A stretch of 64,000 nt of DNA from Rhodospirillales bacterium. GTDB taxonomy: Bacteria; Pseudomonadota; Alphaproteobacteria; SP197. The position numbers were made by a program, and so were the translations under genes. Below, piece by piece: positions 7,181 to 16,399 of the stretch; position 1 is the stretch's first letter, and every line of letters begins with the position of its first letter. Below the pieces are notes generated by a model that was given only the letters and a program-made list of their open reading frames with translations, searched no databases and had not been told where the DNA came from. The stretch covers positions 30,208 to 94,207 of the forward strand of contig JACONG010000012.1 of NCBI GenBank assembly GCA_014323865.1. The letters run 5' to 3'.

Positions 7181-9577
7181 ATGAACGACATCCCGGGCGA
7201 CATCAAATTCCTGGTGACAGCCGCGCCGCAATTCCCCGATGAGGAGGCCCGCAGGGCCGCGCGCCGGCTGTTCGGCAGGGATGGCGACGTCAAGCCCCTC
7301 GACAGCGACCGCGACCGGAACTTCCGTCTCGGAAACGATGACGGCCAGTGGGTTCTGAAGTTCTCCCATCCCGATGAAGACGTCTCGGTGATCGACTTCC
7401 AGACCCGCGCGCTGATGCACATCGCCGGGACCGATCCCGGCCTCCCGGTTCCGCATGTCGTGCCGACCAGAAAGGGCCAGCCGTTCGGCAGGGCCAGGGC
7501 ACCGGACGGGCGCACCAGCATCGTGCGCCTGCTGAGCTGGGTGCCGGGCCGGGATCTCTACGAGGTCGAGGATACCCGCCGGCTGCGCCACAGCGCCGGC
7601 GCCATGGTCGGCAGGCTCGATCACGCGCTTGCCGGCTTCTTCCATCCGGCCGGGCTCCACACCATGCTGTGGGACATCAGACAGGCGCCGCAGCTGCGCA
7701 TTCATACGGGCGAGCTCTCAAGGAAATCCTGGCAGAGGCTGGCGAACCGGGCATTCGACGGCTTCATTGAGCGTGTCCTGCCGCGCTGGACCCACCTGCG
7801 CGCCCAGGTCATCCACAACGACGCCAACAAGGCCAACATGGTGGTCGATCCCGACAGGCCGGACGAGGTTACCGGCGTGATCGACTTCGGCGACATGATC
7901 CACGGCCCGATCGCCGCCGAGATCGCCATGGCGGCCGACAGCTTCGCCATGGATGCGCCCGACCCCGTCGAACGGATGATCGACGTCATGACGGGTTTCG
8001 ACTCCGTCTTCCCGCTGCGCGAGGACGAGGTTGACGTGCTGTTCGACATGACCGTGGTGCGCTTCGCCATCGGTGCCGCGATCGTGGCCCGCCGCGCCGC
8101 CGCCCGCAAGGGCTCGCCCGACTATCTGCCCGGCTTCGACAGGCGCGCGATATCCGGCATCGACCGCATGTTCACAATCGGCCGCGAGGCGGCCACGGAA
8201 CGCTTCCGTGACGCGCTGCGCATGCCGAAACGCTGCGTCATGGGCACCGTCGACACGCCCGAGGCCACCGACCTGCCGGAACAGCTCAAGCGCCGGCACA
8301 GGTATCTCGGCAGGCACCTGAGCCTGTTCTACAGGAATCCGATCCATGTCGAGCGCGGGCGCGGTGCGATCCTCTACGACGCCAACGGACGCGCCTTTGT
8401 CGATGCCTACAACAACGTCACCAGCGTCGGGCACTGCCACCCGCATGTGGTGAACGCCATGCACAGACAGGCCTCGGCGCTCGCCACGAACACGCGCTAC
8501 GTCTATGCGATCCTGGCCGACTATGCCGAACGCCTGCAGGGCACGATGCCGGGCAGGCTGCAGTGCTGCATCCTGGTGAACTCCGGCAGTGAGGCGAACG
8601 ACATCGCCTGGCAGATGTCGACCATGCTGACCGGCAAGCGCGGCGGCATCGTGATGGAGCACGCCTATCACGGCATCACCGAGGCGACTGTCGCCATGTC
8701 GCCTGCGGGCATCGACTGGAACGCGCCCGACCATGCCGGGAAGGTCGCACCGCACATCGCCACCATGATCGCGCCCGATACCTATCGCGGCCCCTATCGC
8801 CGCGGGGAAAAGGGCCTGGCCGACAAATACGCCGCCGATGCGGACCGCGCGATCGCCCAACTGGACGCCAGCGGCCATGGCACGGCGTGCCTCATGGTCG
8901 ACACCTCGTTCTGCAGCAACGGCATCCCCGACGTCCCGAAAGGTTATCTCGGGAAGGTCGCCGCCAGGGTCCGCGCCGCCGGCGGCATGATCGTCGCCGA
9001 CGAGGTGCAGTACGGCTTCGGACGCCCCGGCACGCACATGTGGGGCTTCGAGTACCACGGCATCCGTCCCGATATCGTCACCATCGGCAAGCCGGTCGGC
9101 GACGGCTTCCCGCTCGGTGTCGTCGTCACCACGCCGCAGATCCTGCACGATTACATGGAGGTCACGGGCCTCTTCAGCACCTTCGGCGGCAACCCCGTGG
9201 CCTGTGCCGCCGGCCTTGCCGTGCTCGACGTGCTGGAGCGCGAGGACCTGCTCGCGAACTGCCGCATCACCGGCAACCACATGAAGGCGGGCCTGACCGA
9301 ACTGATGGGTCGCCACGAATGCATCGGCGATGTCCGGGGCCATGGCTTCGTGATTGGTGTCGAGATCGTCGGCAATCGCGTGACTCTGGAGCCCGATGCG
9401 CCGATGACGACCGCCATCATGAACCGCATGCGCGAACTCGGCGTGCTGGTCGGACGCGAGGGCCATCACGGCAACGTCTTCAAGATCAGGCCGCCCATGG
9501 TCTTCAGCAGGGACAACGCCGACAGCCTTGTCACGGCCATGGACCAGGCCATCAACGAACTGACCGCAACGAACTGA
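7181..9577 (+). CDS. Fusion of APH-type kinase and class III aminotransferase-fold phospho-lyase
   Basis: A 798-residue two-domain protein; the ATG at 7181 follows AGGGGG by about six bases. Residues about 1-340 are an aminoglycoside-phosphotransferase/hydroxylysine-kinase-like domain with the catalytic loop HNDANKANMVV and the metal-binding GVIDFGDMIHGP. Residues about 370-798 are a class III PLP enzyme with NNVTSVGHCHPHVV, VNSGSEANDIAW, the PLP aspartate in IVADEVQYGFGR and the PLP lysine in TIGKPVGDGFPLG. The VAPHIATMIAPDTYRGPYR segment and the NNVxxVGHCHP motif resemble eukaryotic ethanolamine-phosphate and phosphohydroxylysine phospho-lyases, not ordinary transaminases. The likely reaction is phosphorylation of an amino alcohol, then elimination of phosphate and ammonia. 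The substrate is unknown. It lacks the M23 peptidase domain found in some longer fusions. Confidence 0.88.
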   Translation: MNDIPGDIKFLVTAAPQFPDEEARRAARRLFGRDGDVKPLDSDRDRNFRLGNDDGQWVLKFSHPDEDVSVIDFQTRALMHIAGTDPGLPVPHVVPTRKGQPFGRARAPDGRTSIVRLLSWVPGRDLYEVEDTRRLRHSAGAMVGRLDHALAGFFHPAGLHTMLWDIRQAPQLRIHTGELSRKSWQRLANRAFDGFIERVLPRWTHLRAQVIHNDANKANMVVDPDRPDEVTGVIDFGDMIHGPIAAEIAMAADSFAMDAPDPVERMIDVMTGFDSVFPLREDEVDVLFDMTVVRFAIGAAIVARRAAARKGSPDYLPGFDRRAISGIDRMFTIGREAATERFRDALRMPKRCVMGTVDTPEATDLPEQLKRRHRYLGRHLSLFYRNPIHVERGRGAILYDANGRAFVDAYNNVTSVGHCHPHVVNAMHRQASALATNTRYVYAILADYAERLQGTMPGRLQCCILVNSGSEANDIAWQMSTMLTGKRGGIVMEHAYHGITEATVAMSPAGIDWNAPDHAGKVAPHIATMIAPDTYRGPYRRGEKGLADKYAADADRAIAQLDASGHGTACLMVDTSFCSNGIPDVPKGYLGKVAARVRAAGGMIVADEVQYGFGRPGTHMWGFEYHGIRPDIVTIGKPVGDGFPLGVVVTTPQILHDYMEVTGLFSTFGGNPVACAAGLAVLDVLEREDLLANCRITGNHMKAGLTELMGRHECIGDVRGHGFVIGVEIVGNRVTLEPDAPMTTAIMNRMRELGVLVGREGHHGNVFKIRPPMVFSRDNADSLVTAMDQAINELTATN

Positions 9578-9591
9578 CCGGGAGTTGGAGC

Positions 9592-9681
9592 ATGTACAGT
9601 CACATCACATTGGGCACCGACGACCTCGGGAAGGCGGTCGCCTTCCAGGGGCGGGCCGGACGGTCACGCTCGCAAGCGTGA
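9592..9681 (+). pseudogene. N-terminal stub of a VOC (glyoxalase-like) gene
   Basis: A start codon 14 bases after the fusion gene, with GGAG upstream, opens MYSHITLGTDDLGKAVAF, the typical first strand of VOC-superfamily proteins. Where the family continues with Y/F-D-x-x-L the sequence changes to GRAGRSRSQA and stops. About 100 residues are missing, so this is a 3'-deleted remnant. A 7-bp hairpin (TCACGCT-CGCA-AGCGTGA, 9664-9681) covers its end. Confidence 0.7.
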
Positions 9682-9719
9682 GCCTGCTGGTCGACGATCG
9701 GGGGCACCTGCCCTCCCCT

Positions 9720-10715
9720 TCAGGCACTCTCGCCAGGCCCTTCCGCCGGCTCGACGAAGCGTAGCGCGTCAAGGATTGCATCGACACCGGCATCCGGCGC
9801 GGTGGCCCGGGTCGAGAGTTGCCGACGCCAGGCGCGCGCACCGGGCTGCCCCTGGTAGAGGCCCAGCATGTGACGGGTCATGCGCCTGAGCGGCACGCCC
9901 GCCGCCAGATTGCGCTCCAGGTACGGCAGCCAGGCCTCGACGATGCCGCGCCGGGTCGGCCCGCGGCGATCGTCGCCGAACACGAGCCGGTCGGCCTCGG
10001 CCAGCACATACGGCGCATGATAGGCGGCCCGCCCGATCATGACGCCGTCGACCGTCTCGAGATGCTCCAGCGCCGTCCCGAGATCCGGAACGCCGCCGTT
10101 GATATTGATCTCAAGCTCCGGAAACCGTTGCTTCGTGGCGTAGACCACATCGTAGCGCAGCGGCGGTATCTCACGGTTTTCCCTGGGCGACAGCCCCTGC
10201 AGCCAGGCCTTGCGCGCGTGCACCGTGAAGCTTGTGCAGCCGGTCTGCGCGATCCGTTCAACGAACGACGGCAGGGTTTCCTCGTCATCCATGTCGTCGA
10301 TCCCGATGCGGCACTTTACGGTCACCGGCACGGAGACGGCCCGCGACATGGCTGTCACGCAGCGCGCGACGCGCTCGGGTTCGGCCATCAGACAGGCACC
10401 GAACCGACCGGACTGCACCCGGTCGCTGGGACAACCGACATTGAGATTGACCTCGTCGTAGCCGAAATCCCCGGCGATGCGGGCCGCCTCGCCCAGGGCA
10501 TCGGCGTCGGAGCCTCCGAGTTGCAGGGCGACCGGATGTTCGACCACGTCGAAGCCAAGCAGCCGCTCCCTGTCGCCGTGACGCACCGCCTCGGCCACCA
10601 CCATCTCGGTGTAGAGCAGCGTTCGCGTCGTCACGCAGCGCAGGAACGCCCGATCGTAGCGATCGGTACAATCCATCATCGGTGCAACGCTGAGGCGGCG
10701 GTCCGGTCCGTTCAT
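9720..10715 (-). CDS. dusA: tRNA-dihydrouridine synthase A
   Basis: A 331-residue FMN enzyme that reduces uridine in the D-loop of tRNA (positions 20/20a in DusA). The N-terminus shows the TIM-barrel start LSVAPMMDCTDRYDRAF, followed by VALQLGGSDADALGEAARI and NLNVGCPSDRVQSGRFGACL, where the Cys of GCPS is the catalytic proton donor. Further FMN contacts are in VKCRIGIDD, FTVHARKAWLQGLSPRENR, ININGGV and VMIGRAAYHAPYVL. The AWLQGLSPKENR-like element distinguishes DusA from DusB and DusC. Length is normal. The gene stands alone, with its 3' end toward the VOC stub. Confidence 0.96.
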   Translation of the reverse strand: MNGPDRRLSVAPMMDCTDRYDRAFLRCVTTRTLLYTEMVVAEAVRHGDRERLLGFDVVEHPVALQLGGSDADALGEAARIAGDFGYDEVNLNVGCPSDRVQSGRFGACLMAEPERVARCVTAMSRAVSVPVTVKCRIGIDDMDDEETLPSFVERIAQTGCTSFTVHARKAWLQGLSPRENREIPPLRYDVVYATKQRFPELEININGGVPDLGTALEHLETVDGVMIGRAAYHAPYVLAEADRLVFGDDRRGPTRRGIVEAWLPYLERNLAAGVPLRRMTRHMLGLYQGQPGARAWRRQLSTRATAPDAGVDAILDALRFVEPAEGPGESA

Positions 10716-10879
10716 GGTCCGCTCATGATCTGTTCATGGTCCTGCGGGCGTCCCATGCACCTGCCCGCAGGATCCTGCGCGGCGGTTCGCATCAGGCACA
10801 CGGAACCGTTCACATGGCTCCGAAGACGCTGCCCCCAGGTGATGGTCATGCCTCCGCACACATCCTGCCAAGGTGCGGA

Positions 10880-11878
10880 TCAGTCGAACTGCTGTGCGAT
10901 CTGCTCGGTTCCAACGCCTTCCTTCAGCACACGGAGATCGTGGTAGCTGACCGCCGCAACAGATGCCAAAACCCCTATGCCGATCAACTGTGGGAACACT
11001 AAGATGATGGTGATGGAGAAAAAGTTTACGCGTATCAGGTCTAACGCGCCGACGGCCTCGAACACAAATAATGTGATGAATATCGTGACGAAAAAGAGCA
11101 CATAAAAGATCGCGAAGACAGCCAGAGAGACCGCGATGATCGCGATGATGATGGCCAGAACCTTCCAGCGGTAACCCTTCGTCAACGCAATGCTTCGACC
11201 CATCGACGGGAACGGATTTATCTTTTCGACCACGGCAGCCGGCAGTACCACCCACAGCAGGACGAACAGCCAGAGCAGCAGCGCCCACGCCGCAATCGGA
11301 CCGATGATCGGAACCATTAATGTCAGAAGAAAAAAGGGAACCATGACGATTATGGATCCAATCAACAACACCACAATCAGGAAAAGCAGGCGCAGGACGT
11401 TCTTCAGGGACTGGATTAGAATCTTGATCCCGTCGGCCTCTCCTCTGTGCAGAAGAGAGACGACACCGTAGGTGATGCCGCCCGACAAGAAGAAGGATAT
11501 CGCCATAAATCTAATATTCACTTCGAACATTATCTGGATGCTGTCTAAATCTTTGGACTGCAGGCCGAAGAACTTTACAATCAGGTTGACCAGCTTTTTG
11601 GGCGTCGAGCTGACTTCCTCTTTAATTAGCAGGTTGACGAGATTTCCGAGCAGGTTGACGAGTTCTTTGAGCACGTCGATAAACGCTTCAAAGCTTGACG
11701 GGGGTAGTGTCGGCAAATTCGGCGTAGAGTCCATACTCTCATTCAGGAATAAATCTATTACAATAGCCAGCAGTATGCTGGTGGCCAAGAGAACGGGAAG
11801 AAACCGTGTCAGATTCCGAAAGTACAAAGAAATCCCGCGTCCCAGCACGGAGCCGATTCGAAACGCCTCGATTTTCAT
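10880..11878 (-). CDS. Multi-pass membrane protein, paralog of the gene at 19870
   Basis: A 332-residue protein with about six to seven hydrophobic segments, starting five bases after AGGAAGG. It begins with a short cytoplasmic part (RIGSVLGRGISLYFRNLTRF), has a long loop of about 70 residues between the first two helices, and ends in VAAVSYHDLRVLKEGVG. The second paralog 8 kb away ends VAAVGYHDLRIVKEGGG and shares the RS-x-ALT-x-G-x-RW loop, so the two belong to one family. The family looks like the glycerophosphodiesterase membrane-domain type, but no enzyme activity can be assigned. Base composition is clearly more AT-rich than the neighbours. Confidence 0.75.
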   Translation of the reverse strand: MKIEAFRIGSVLGRGISLYFRNLTRFLPVLLATSILLAIVIDLFLNESMDSTPNLPTLPPSSFEAFIDVLKELVNLLGNLVNLLIKEEVSSTPKKLVNLIVKFFGLQSKDLDSIQIMFEVNIRFMAISFFLSGGITYGVVSLLHRGEADGIKILIQSLKNVLRLLFLIVVLLIGSIIVMVPFFLLTLMVPIIGPIAAWALLLWLFVLLWVVLPAAVVEKINPFPSMGRSIALTKGYRWKVLAIIIAIIAVSLAVFAIFYVLFFVTIFITLFVFEAVGALDLIRVNFFSITIILVFPQLIGIGVLASVAAVSYHDLRVLKEGVGTEQIAQQFD

Positions 11879-11916
11879 GACTGCCTTCCTGTCGCCGACG
11901 AAATACTAACATATGC

Positions 11917-12312
11917 TCAGTTCACCTGAAAGATCCAGTATCAGTGAAGAAGGCTCGGATCCTCGCCAGGCAGTGTGCTGACGGGCTCACCCAGCGCGAC
12001 GCGCTCCCAAGCGCCCTTCGTGGTGTGCGCGTCGATGGCTTCAATGAATCCCGGCGGTGTTTCGTCATGGACCAAGGTGAGGGCAATCAGACCGCCGGGG
12101 TGAACGATACGCAGAAGTTCGTCGAACCACGTGGCCACGCGATAGGCGGCTTCATCGAGCGCACAAATGATGAAACAGGGTTCGCCGGTCATCGACATGA
12201 TGGCGGCGCAATAGATGGTTTCCGACGCCATGTCGCCGGTCGTCCAGCGCAGCAACTCGGTCTCGTCCCTGATGCACCGCCAGCCTTGAGACCGACCGGA
12301 CACCGGATTCAC
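11917..12312 (-). pseudogene. C-terminal remnant of a SAM-dependent methyltransferase, with in-frame TGA
   Basis: A GTG at 12312 with GGGAG seven bases upstream opens a frame that stops at TGA 11943-11941. The segment TWFDELLRIVHPGGLIALTL resembles the motif around strand 5 of class I methyltransferases, and GAWERVALGEPVSTLPGEDP resembles their C-terminal end. Read through the TGA, the frame gives YWIFQVN and then a second TGA at 11919-11917; relatives end with a similar H-x-x-W-V-F-R-V-N. So the first TGA looks like a point mutation (CGA or CAA to TGA). The N-terminal SAM-binding part is absent. The assignment is by pattern only and is moderate. Confidence 0.5.
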
Positions 12313-12357
12313 GCATGTCTCCCATTTCTGTGCTGCAATTTGCCCCCGGGCTTCACA

Positions 12358-15300
12358 TCACGATTTGCACACCAGGTCCATGAGCTTCCCATAGTCGGTC
12401 ACAACACCGTATTTTACGCGATTGGCCGCGATATGCTTGCCGATTGCATCGAAAAACCTGTCGGCGCACGCGATCTTCATGTCCTCGATCCCGCGCAACA
12501 TCATCGTGGACATGGTGCCTTTCGTCTCGGCGACGAAGTAGATGTGCTGCACGCTGCCATCCCTGAAGGAAATCGCCCAATCGGGGTTGTAGCCCCCGAC
12601 AGGCGTGGGAATGAGGAACCCGCGCGGGAGTTTCGCGTAGACAACGACCTCGCTGCTTGTATCCAGTGCCTTCACGAAATTCCTTTCGACATCGGAGTCG
12701 GTGATCGCATAGTCGTAGACGTGTTTCCTGAGCTTAGCCGTGGCTCGGGAAAAATCCTGGCCGGCCTGGTTCGCCGTGAAGATGTCCACGTCGTAACGCT
12801 CCTCAACCTCGTCGTAGGCCAGACCCTCGATCACCATAGAAGCCTTCTGCCCGGCGATGATGCGCGAAGCCTCGGCGATGAAGTGTTCGGGGTTCATCGC
12901 GAATTGCTCAAAAACATCCGGTTTGATCTGGCCGAGGATGTTCGCTGCCGTGTCTCGGGTCAGCGCCGCGTTCCCGGCCACCTTCCCCACGAGGTCGTAC
13001 TGCACCGGGGAACGAACCGATTCCCCCTGTTCGGTCGTCGTGCCCGTGCTCGTGAAGGCATCGCCGCGATGAAGCTCGTCATCGGTCAAGGCGTCACTCT
13101 GCACGCCGCTCTGAACCGTATACTGCAGGGGCGTGACCCGAAGCTTGCTATCCAGCTCGGCGACACATTTGCGGATCAGCTCGGCTGATTCGAATTCGAC
13201 CCGGTAAACGGCCTTGCGGTTGATACGCGCCCAGAGCTCCTGGAACTCCTTCTTCTTGAGGTTGTCGTTGAGAGGATTGGTCTTTGGCTTGCGGCCGTTA
13301 TCGACCTCGGGCAGTTGCGCGTCGCTGAAGACGCTTTCGATAAGCTGGAAAACCTGCTCGGCGTATGGCTTCAGACCGTCGGGCAAGTCGGCCAGTTCTC
13401 CCCTGGCCCTGGCCTCGTGCCAGGCATCTGCGATCCGGTCCGCATCGTCGGTGTAGTCATGCTTCACCAGATAGCGGTAGATCAGTTTGGCCATGGCGGC
13501 AGTCACCTCAACCGGGCCACGTTCGGTCGTGAGTGTCTTGCCCGTGAAATAGGCTTGGGTGGCCTGCCGCGGACGCGAGGAGAGGGTGTCCACGATTTCC
13601 TTCTGCAGCCCGGCCACGAAGTCCGTGTAGCTCTCGCTCGCCACCACGGTCAGCACGTTGATGTCGTGCACCGTCGCCGGGTGGTCCATCCTGTCCCCGT
13701 GCCTGTCGACGCCGAGCCGCAGGCCGCGGCCCACTTCCTGGCGCCGGGAGATGGTGTTGTCGCTGTGTTTCAACATGCACATGACGAAGACGTTCGGGTT
13801 GTCCCACCCTTCGCGCAGCGCCGAGTGCGAGAAAATGAACCGGGTCGGTTCGTCGAAGGACAGCAGGCGCTCCTTGTCCTTGAGGATCAGGTTGTAGGCG
13901 TCCAAGTCGTCGGAATCGCCCGAGCGGGCACCGACGGCCGGATCCTTGAGGCGGTTCGTCTTCCTGTCGATCGAGAAATAGCCGTTGTGGGTCCGGGCGG
14001 AGTCGATGCCGGCGAGATATGTCCGGTATGCCCCGTTGTCGATGGCGAGCGCCGACAGGTACTCGGCCTTCAGCAGGTCATACTCTTCCTCGAAGACCCG
14101 GGCATAGTCGCCTTTCTCGTCGGCCCGGTCGTAATCCCGATACTTCGCCACCTCGTCGATGAAGAACAGCGACAACACCTTGATGCCCTGTGCGTAGAGC
14201 TGTTTTTCCTTGTCCAGGTGCGCCTTGATCGTCTCGCGGATCTGGATACGGCGGATGTCGCGTTCCGTCAGGTCGCACGTGGCCTTGCCGGCTTCAAGCA
14301 CCAGGCCATTCGTGAATTCGACGCGGTCGGTTCGCGCATCGATGTCCACAACGAAAAAGCCATTCCTGTATTGATCCAACCCGCCGGACAGGTCGAAGAG
14401 GTTATCGCCATATGCAAGGCGCTTCAGCTGCCGTTTGATCTCGCCCGATGCGAGCCTGATTTCCATCTCGATGCGCGCCACGGGGGCCTTCCTCGAGATG
14501 TCGATGCCTTCGAGGTAGAGATAGGCGTGAGTGCCGGCCAGCCCGCGGGTCTGGATGCCGCGCACCGCGATCTTCTTCACCAGCTTACCGTTGTAGGCGT
14601 CCAGCGCGTCCAGCCGGTGAACGCGGTTGTGCAGGGTCCGGTGCGTCGCCGAATAGCGCAGGATGAACAGCGGCCTGAACTTCGGCAGCGCCTTCATCGT
14701 GGCCTCGCCCTCCATCTTCTGCGGTTCATCCAGGATCAGGATCGGCCGGTTCGAGGCGATCACGTCGATGGGCTTGCGCGACTGGAAGTCGTCCAGCTCC
14801 TCGTGGATGCGCCGGTTGTCGGCCCCGCGCGCGTTGAACGCCTGGATGTTGATCACCATCACGCTGATCCCGTCGTCGGACGAAAAGCTCTCCAGTTCGT
14901 GCAGACGCCTGGAGTTGTAGATAAAAAACCGCGCCTTCCTGCCGTAGCTTTCAGCGAAGTGGTCGGCTGTGATCTGCAGCGACTTCCTGACCCCTTCGCG
15001 GATGGCGATGGACGGCACCATGACGATGAACTTCGACCAGCCATGGCGCTTGTTCAGCTCGAAGATAGTCTTGATGTAGCAATAGGTCTTGCCGGTGCCG
15101 GTCTCCATCTCGACATCGAGGTGAACGTGCGTCGCGGCCAGCGCGTCCTTCCTGTAGGCCGTCCTGACGGGAACGCGTACGCCCTTGCTGTCGAAGGTCG
15201 TGAAGTCCGTCAGCGACTGCGAGTCCGGCAGGTTCTGCCGTCGCTGAACCCTCCGGATGTTCTCCAGGATCTGCTCATCGGTCAGCACGAGGTCGGCGTT

Positions 15301-15453
15301 CCTGAAGCCTTCCTCGAAGGTGCCCGTCTGCGCCCCGCGGCCCGGATCGATGCGATAGGCCGGGCCGGAGGTCATGGGCTGGCCTTCGAAACAGTCGACC
15401 ACGTCGTTGACGGCATGGGTCTGATAGGGCTGGACCTTGAACTTGAGCTTCAT
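12358..15453 (-). CDS. res: Type III restriction endonuclease subunit Res
   Basis: A 1031-residue protein, full length for Res. The SF2 helicase core has Walker A in [19 protein letters not shown] (about residues 117-135), a DEPQ Walker B in [12 protein letters not shown], and motif VI in [19 protein letters not shown]. The C-terminal nuclease carries a PD-(D/E)xK pattern in [11 protein letters not shown] followed by YFVAETKG. Res supplies the ATP-dependent DNA translocation and cutting function of type III restriction systems and needs Mod for site recognition. AGGAG lies nine bases before the ATG. Its first 15 residues are duplicated in the chimeric ORF upstream. Mod in this operon is interrupted, so the enzyme may be inactive. 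Confidence 0.93.
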   Translation of the reverse strand: MKLKFKVQPYQTHAVNDVVDCFEGQPMTSGPAYRIDPGRGAQTGTFEEGFRNADLVLTDEQILENIRRVQRRQNLPDSQSLTDFTTFDSKGVRVPVRTAYRKDALAATHVHLDVEMETGTGKTYCYIKTIFELNKRHGWSKFIVMVPSIAIREGVRKSLQITADHFAESYGRKARFFIYNSRRLHELESFSSDDGISVMVINIQAFNARGADNRRIHEELDDFQSRKPIDVIASNRPILILDEPQKMEGEATMKALPKFRPLFILRYSATHRTLHNRVHRLDALDAYNGKLVKKIAVRGIQTRGLAGTHAYLYLEGIDISRKAPVARIEMEIRLASGEIKRQLKRLAYGDNLFDLSGGLDQYRNGFFVVDIDARTDRVEFTNGLVLEAGKATCDLTERDIRRIQIRETIKAHLDKEKQLYAQGIKVLSLFFIDEVAKYRDYDRADEKGDYARVFEEEYDLLKAEYLSALAIDNGAYRTYLAGIDSARTHNGYFSIDRKTNRLKDPAVGARSGDSDDLDAYNLILKDKERLLSFDEPTRFIFSHSALREGWDNPNVFVMCMLKHSDNTISRRQEVGRGLRLGVDRHGDRMDHPATVHDINVLTVVASESYTDFVAGLQKEIVDTLSSRPRQATQAYFTGKTLTTERGPVEVTAAMAKLIYRYLVKHDYTDDADRIADAWHEARARGELADLPDGLKPYAEQVFQLIESVFSDAQLPEVDNGRKPKTNPLNDNLKKKEFQELWARINRKAVYRVEFESAELIRKCVAELDSKLRVTPLQYTVQSGVQSDALTDDELHRGDAFTSTGTTTEQGESVRSPVQYDLVGKVAGNAALTRDTAANILGQIKPDVFEQFAMNPEHFIAEASRIIAGQKASMVIEGLAYDEVEERYDVDIFTANQAGQDFSRATAKLRKHVYDYAITDSDVERNFVKALDTSSEVVVYAKLPRGFLIPTPVGGYNPDWAISFRDGSVQHIYFVAETKGTMSTMMLRGIEDMKIACADRFFDAIGKHIAANRVKYGVVTDYGKLMDLVCKS

Positions 15454-15900
15454 GGCGTACGCTGCTCCTGTATTCTTTCTGCAAAGCGCCTTCCGAAGAA
15501 ACGATGCAGAAAGGGCTAACCTGGTGATATTGCGAGATTTCAGGGGTGAAAAAGCTGTCGGTTATTCTGCAAGTCTCCATTCAGGCTTGCGTCGCGTGCC
15601 TGCATTGAAAATAAGCCCCTGCCGCCGCAGTTTCGTCAGAAGGTTACTGATCCTGACCCGCCTCTGCTCCGGAGACAGGGCATCGCTCAGCTTACCGGTC
15701 AAAAGGCGGTCGATCCCGGCGCGATCCGCTTTGCCGAACTTGCCCGGATCGTCGAAGAGCAATCGGGCATGATACGCATCGTCCCGGGCGCGTGTCCGGA
15801 TGTATTCGGCCTTGCTCGCTGTGGCGGCAGCCACCTTCGCCGAAACGTGAATGTTGGGCTTGCGTCCCTCGATCAGACGCTCGCGCCGAAGATGGCAAAG
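15403..15900. repeat. Tandem duplication, copy 1 (about 498 bp)
   Basis: This segment and the next (15901-16399) are direct tandem copies with scattered substitutions and one single-base indel. Each holds, in minus-strand order, the last about 110 codons of the AlbA/ATPase gene, the short spacer, and the first about 15 codons of res. Copy 1 ends at the GATGGC(A/G)AAG junction, after which copy 2 begins with GTCG(C/T)TGACGGCATGGG. Confidence 0.85.
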
Positions 15901-15951
15901 GTCGCTGACGGCATGGGTCTGATAGGGCTGGACCTTGAACTTGAGCTTCAT
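15562..15951 (-). CDS. Chimeric ORF: Res N-terminus joined to the AlbA/ATPase C-terminus
   Basis: A 129-codon frame created by the tandem duplication. Residues 1-15 ([15 protein letters not shown]) are the start of Res; after a two-residue junction (SD), residues 18-129 repeat the C-terminal winged-helix-like part of the AlbA/ATPase protein, from LCHLRRERLIEGRKPNIHVS to KPEWRLAE. The two C-terminal copies are about 90 percent identical. The ribosome site is weaker than that of res (AGGAA instead of AGGAG). The frame has stayed open, so a small DNA-binding product is possible, but it may equally be a by-product of the rearrangement. Confidence 0.5.
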   Translation of the reverse strand: MKLKFKVQPYQTHAVSDLCHLRRERLIEGRKPNIHVSAKVAAATASKAEYIRTRARDDAYHARLLFDDPGKFGKADRAGIDRLLTGKLSDALSPEQRRVRISNLLTKLRRQGLIFNAGTRRKPEWRLAE

Positions 15952-16399
15952 GGCGCACGCTGTTCCTGCATTCTTTACTGCAAAGCGCCTTCCGAAGAAA
16001 CGATGCAGAAAGGGCTAACCTATTGATATTGCGAGATTTCAGGGGTGAAAAAGCTGTCGGTCATTCTGCAAGTCTCCATTCAGGCTTGCGTCGTACGCCT
16101 GCATTAAAAATAAGCCCCTGCCGCCGCAGTTTCGTCAGAAGGTTACTGATCTTGACCCGTTTCTGCTCCGGAGACAGGGCGTCGCTCAGCTTACCGGTCA
16201 AAAGGCGGTCGATCTCGGCGCGATCCGCCTTGCCGAACTTGCCCAGATAGTCGGAGAGCAAGCGGGCATAATACGCATCGTCCTGGGCGCGTGTCCGGAT
16301 GTATTCGGCCTTGCTCGCTGTGGCGGCAGCCACCTTCGCCGAAACGTGAATGTTGGGCTTGCGTCCCTCGATGAGACGCTCGCGCCGAAGATGGCGAAG
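15901..16399. repeat. Tandem duplication, copy 2 (about 499 bp)
   Basis: Direct tandem copy of 15403-15900. The extra base relative to copy 1 is in the spacer (CTTTACTGC against CTTTCTGC). The coding parts differ at about one residue in ten, so the duplication is not recent or has evolved without strong constraint. Confidence 0.85.

Noticed and set aside
7718..9469. 583-codon minus-strand frame opposite the kinase/phospho-lyase fusion
   Set aside because: His/Asp/Val-rich composition is the usual antisense shadow of a GC-rich gene; no start signal or family motif.
13315..15519. 734-codon plus-strand frame opposite res
   Set aside because: Antisense shadow; the minus-strand frame has full helicase and nuclease motifs.
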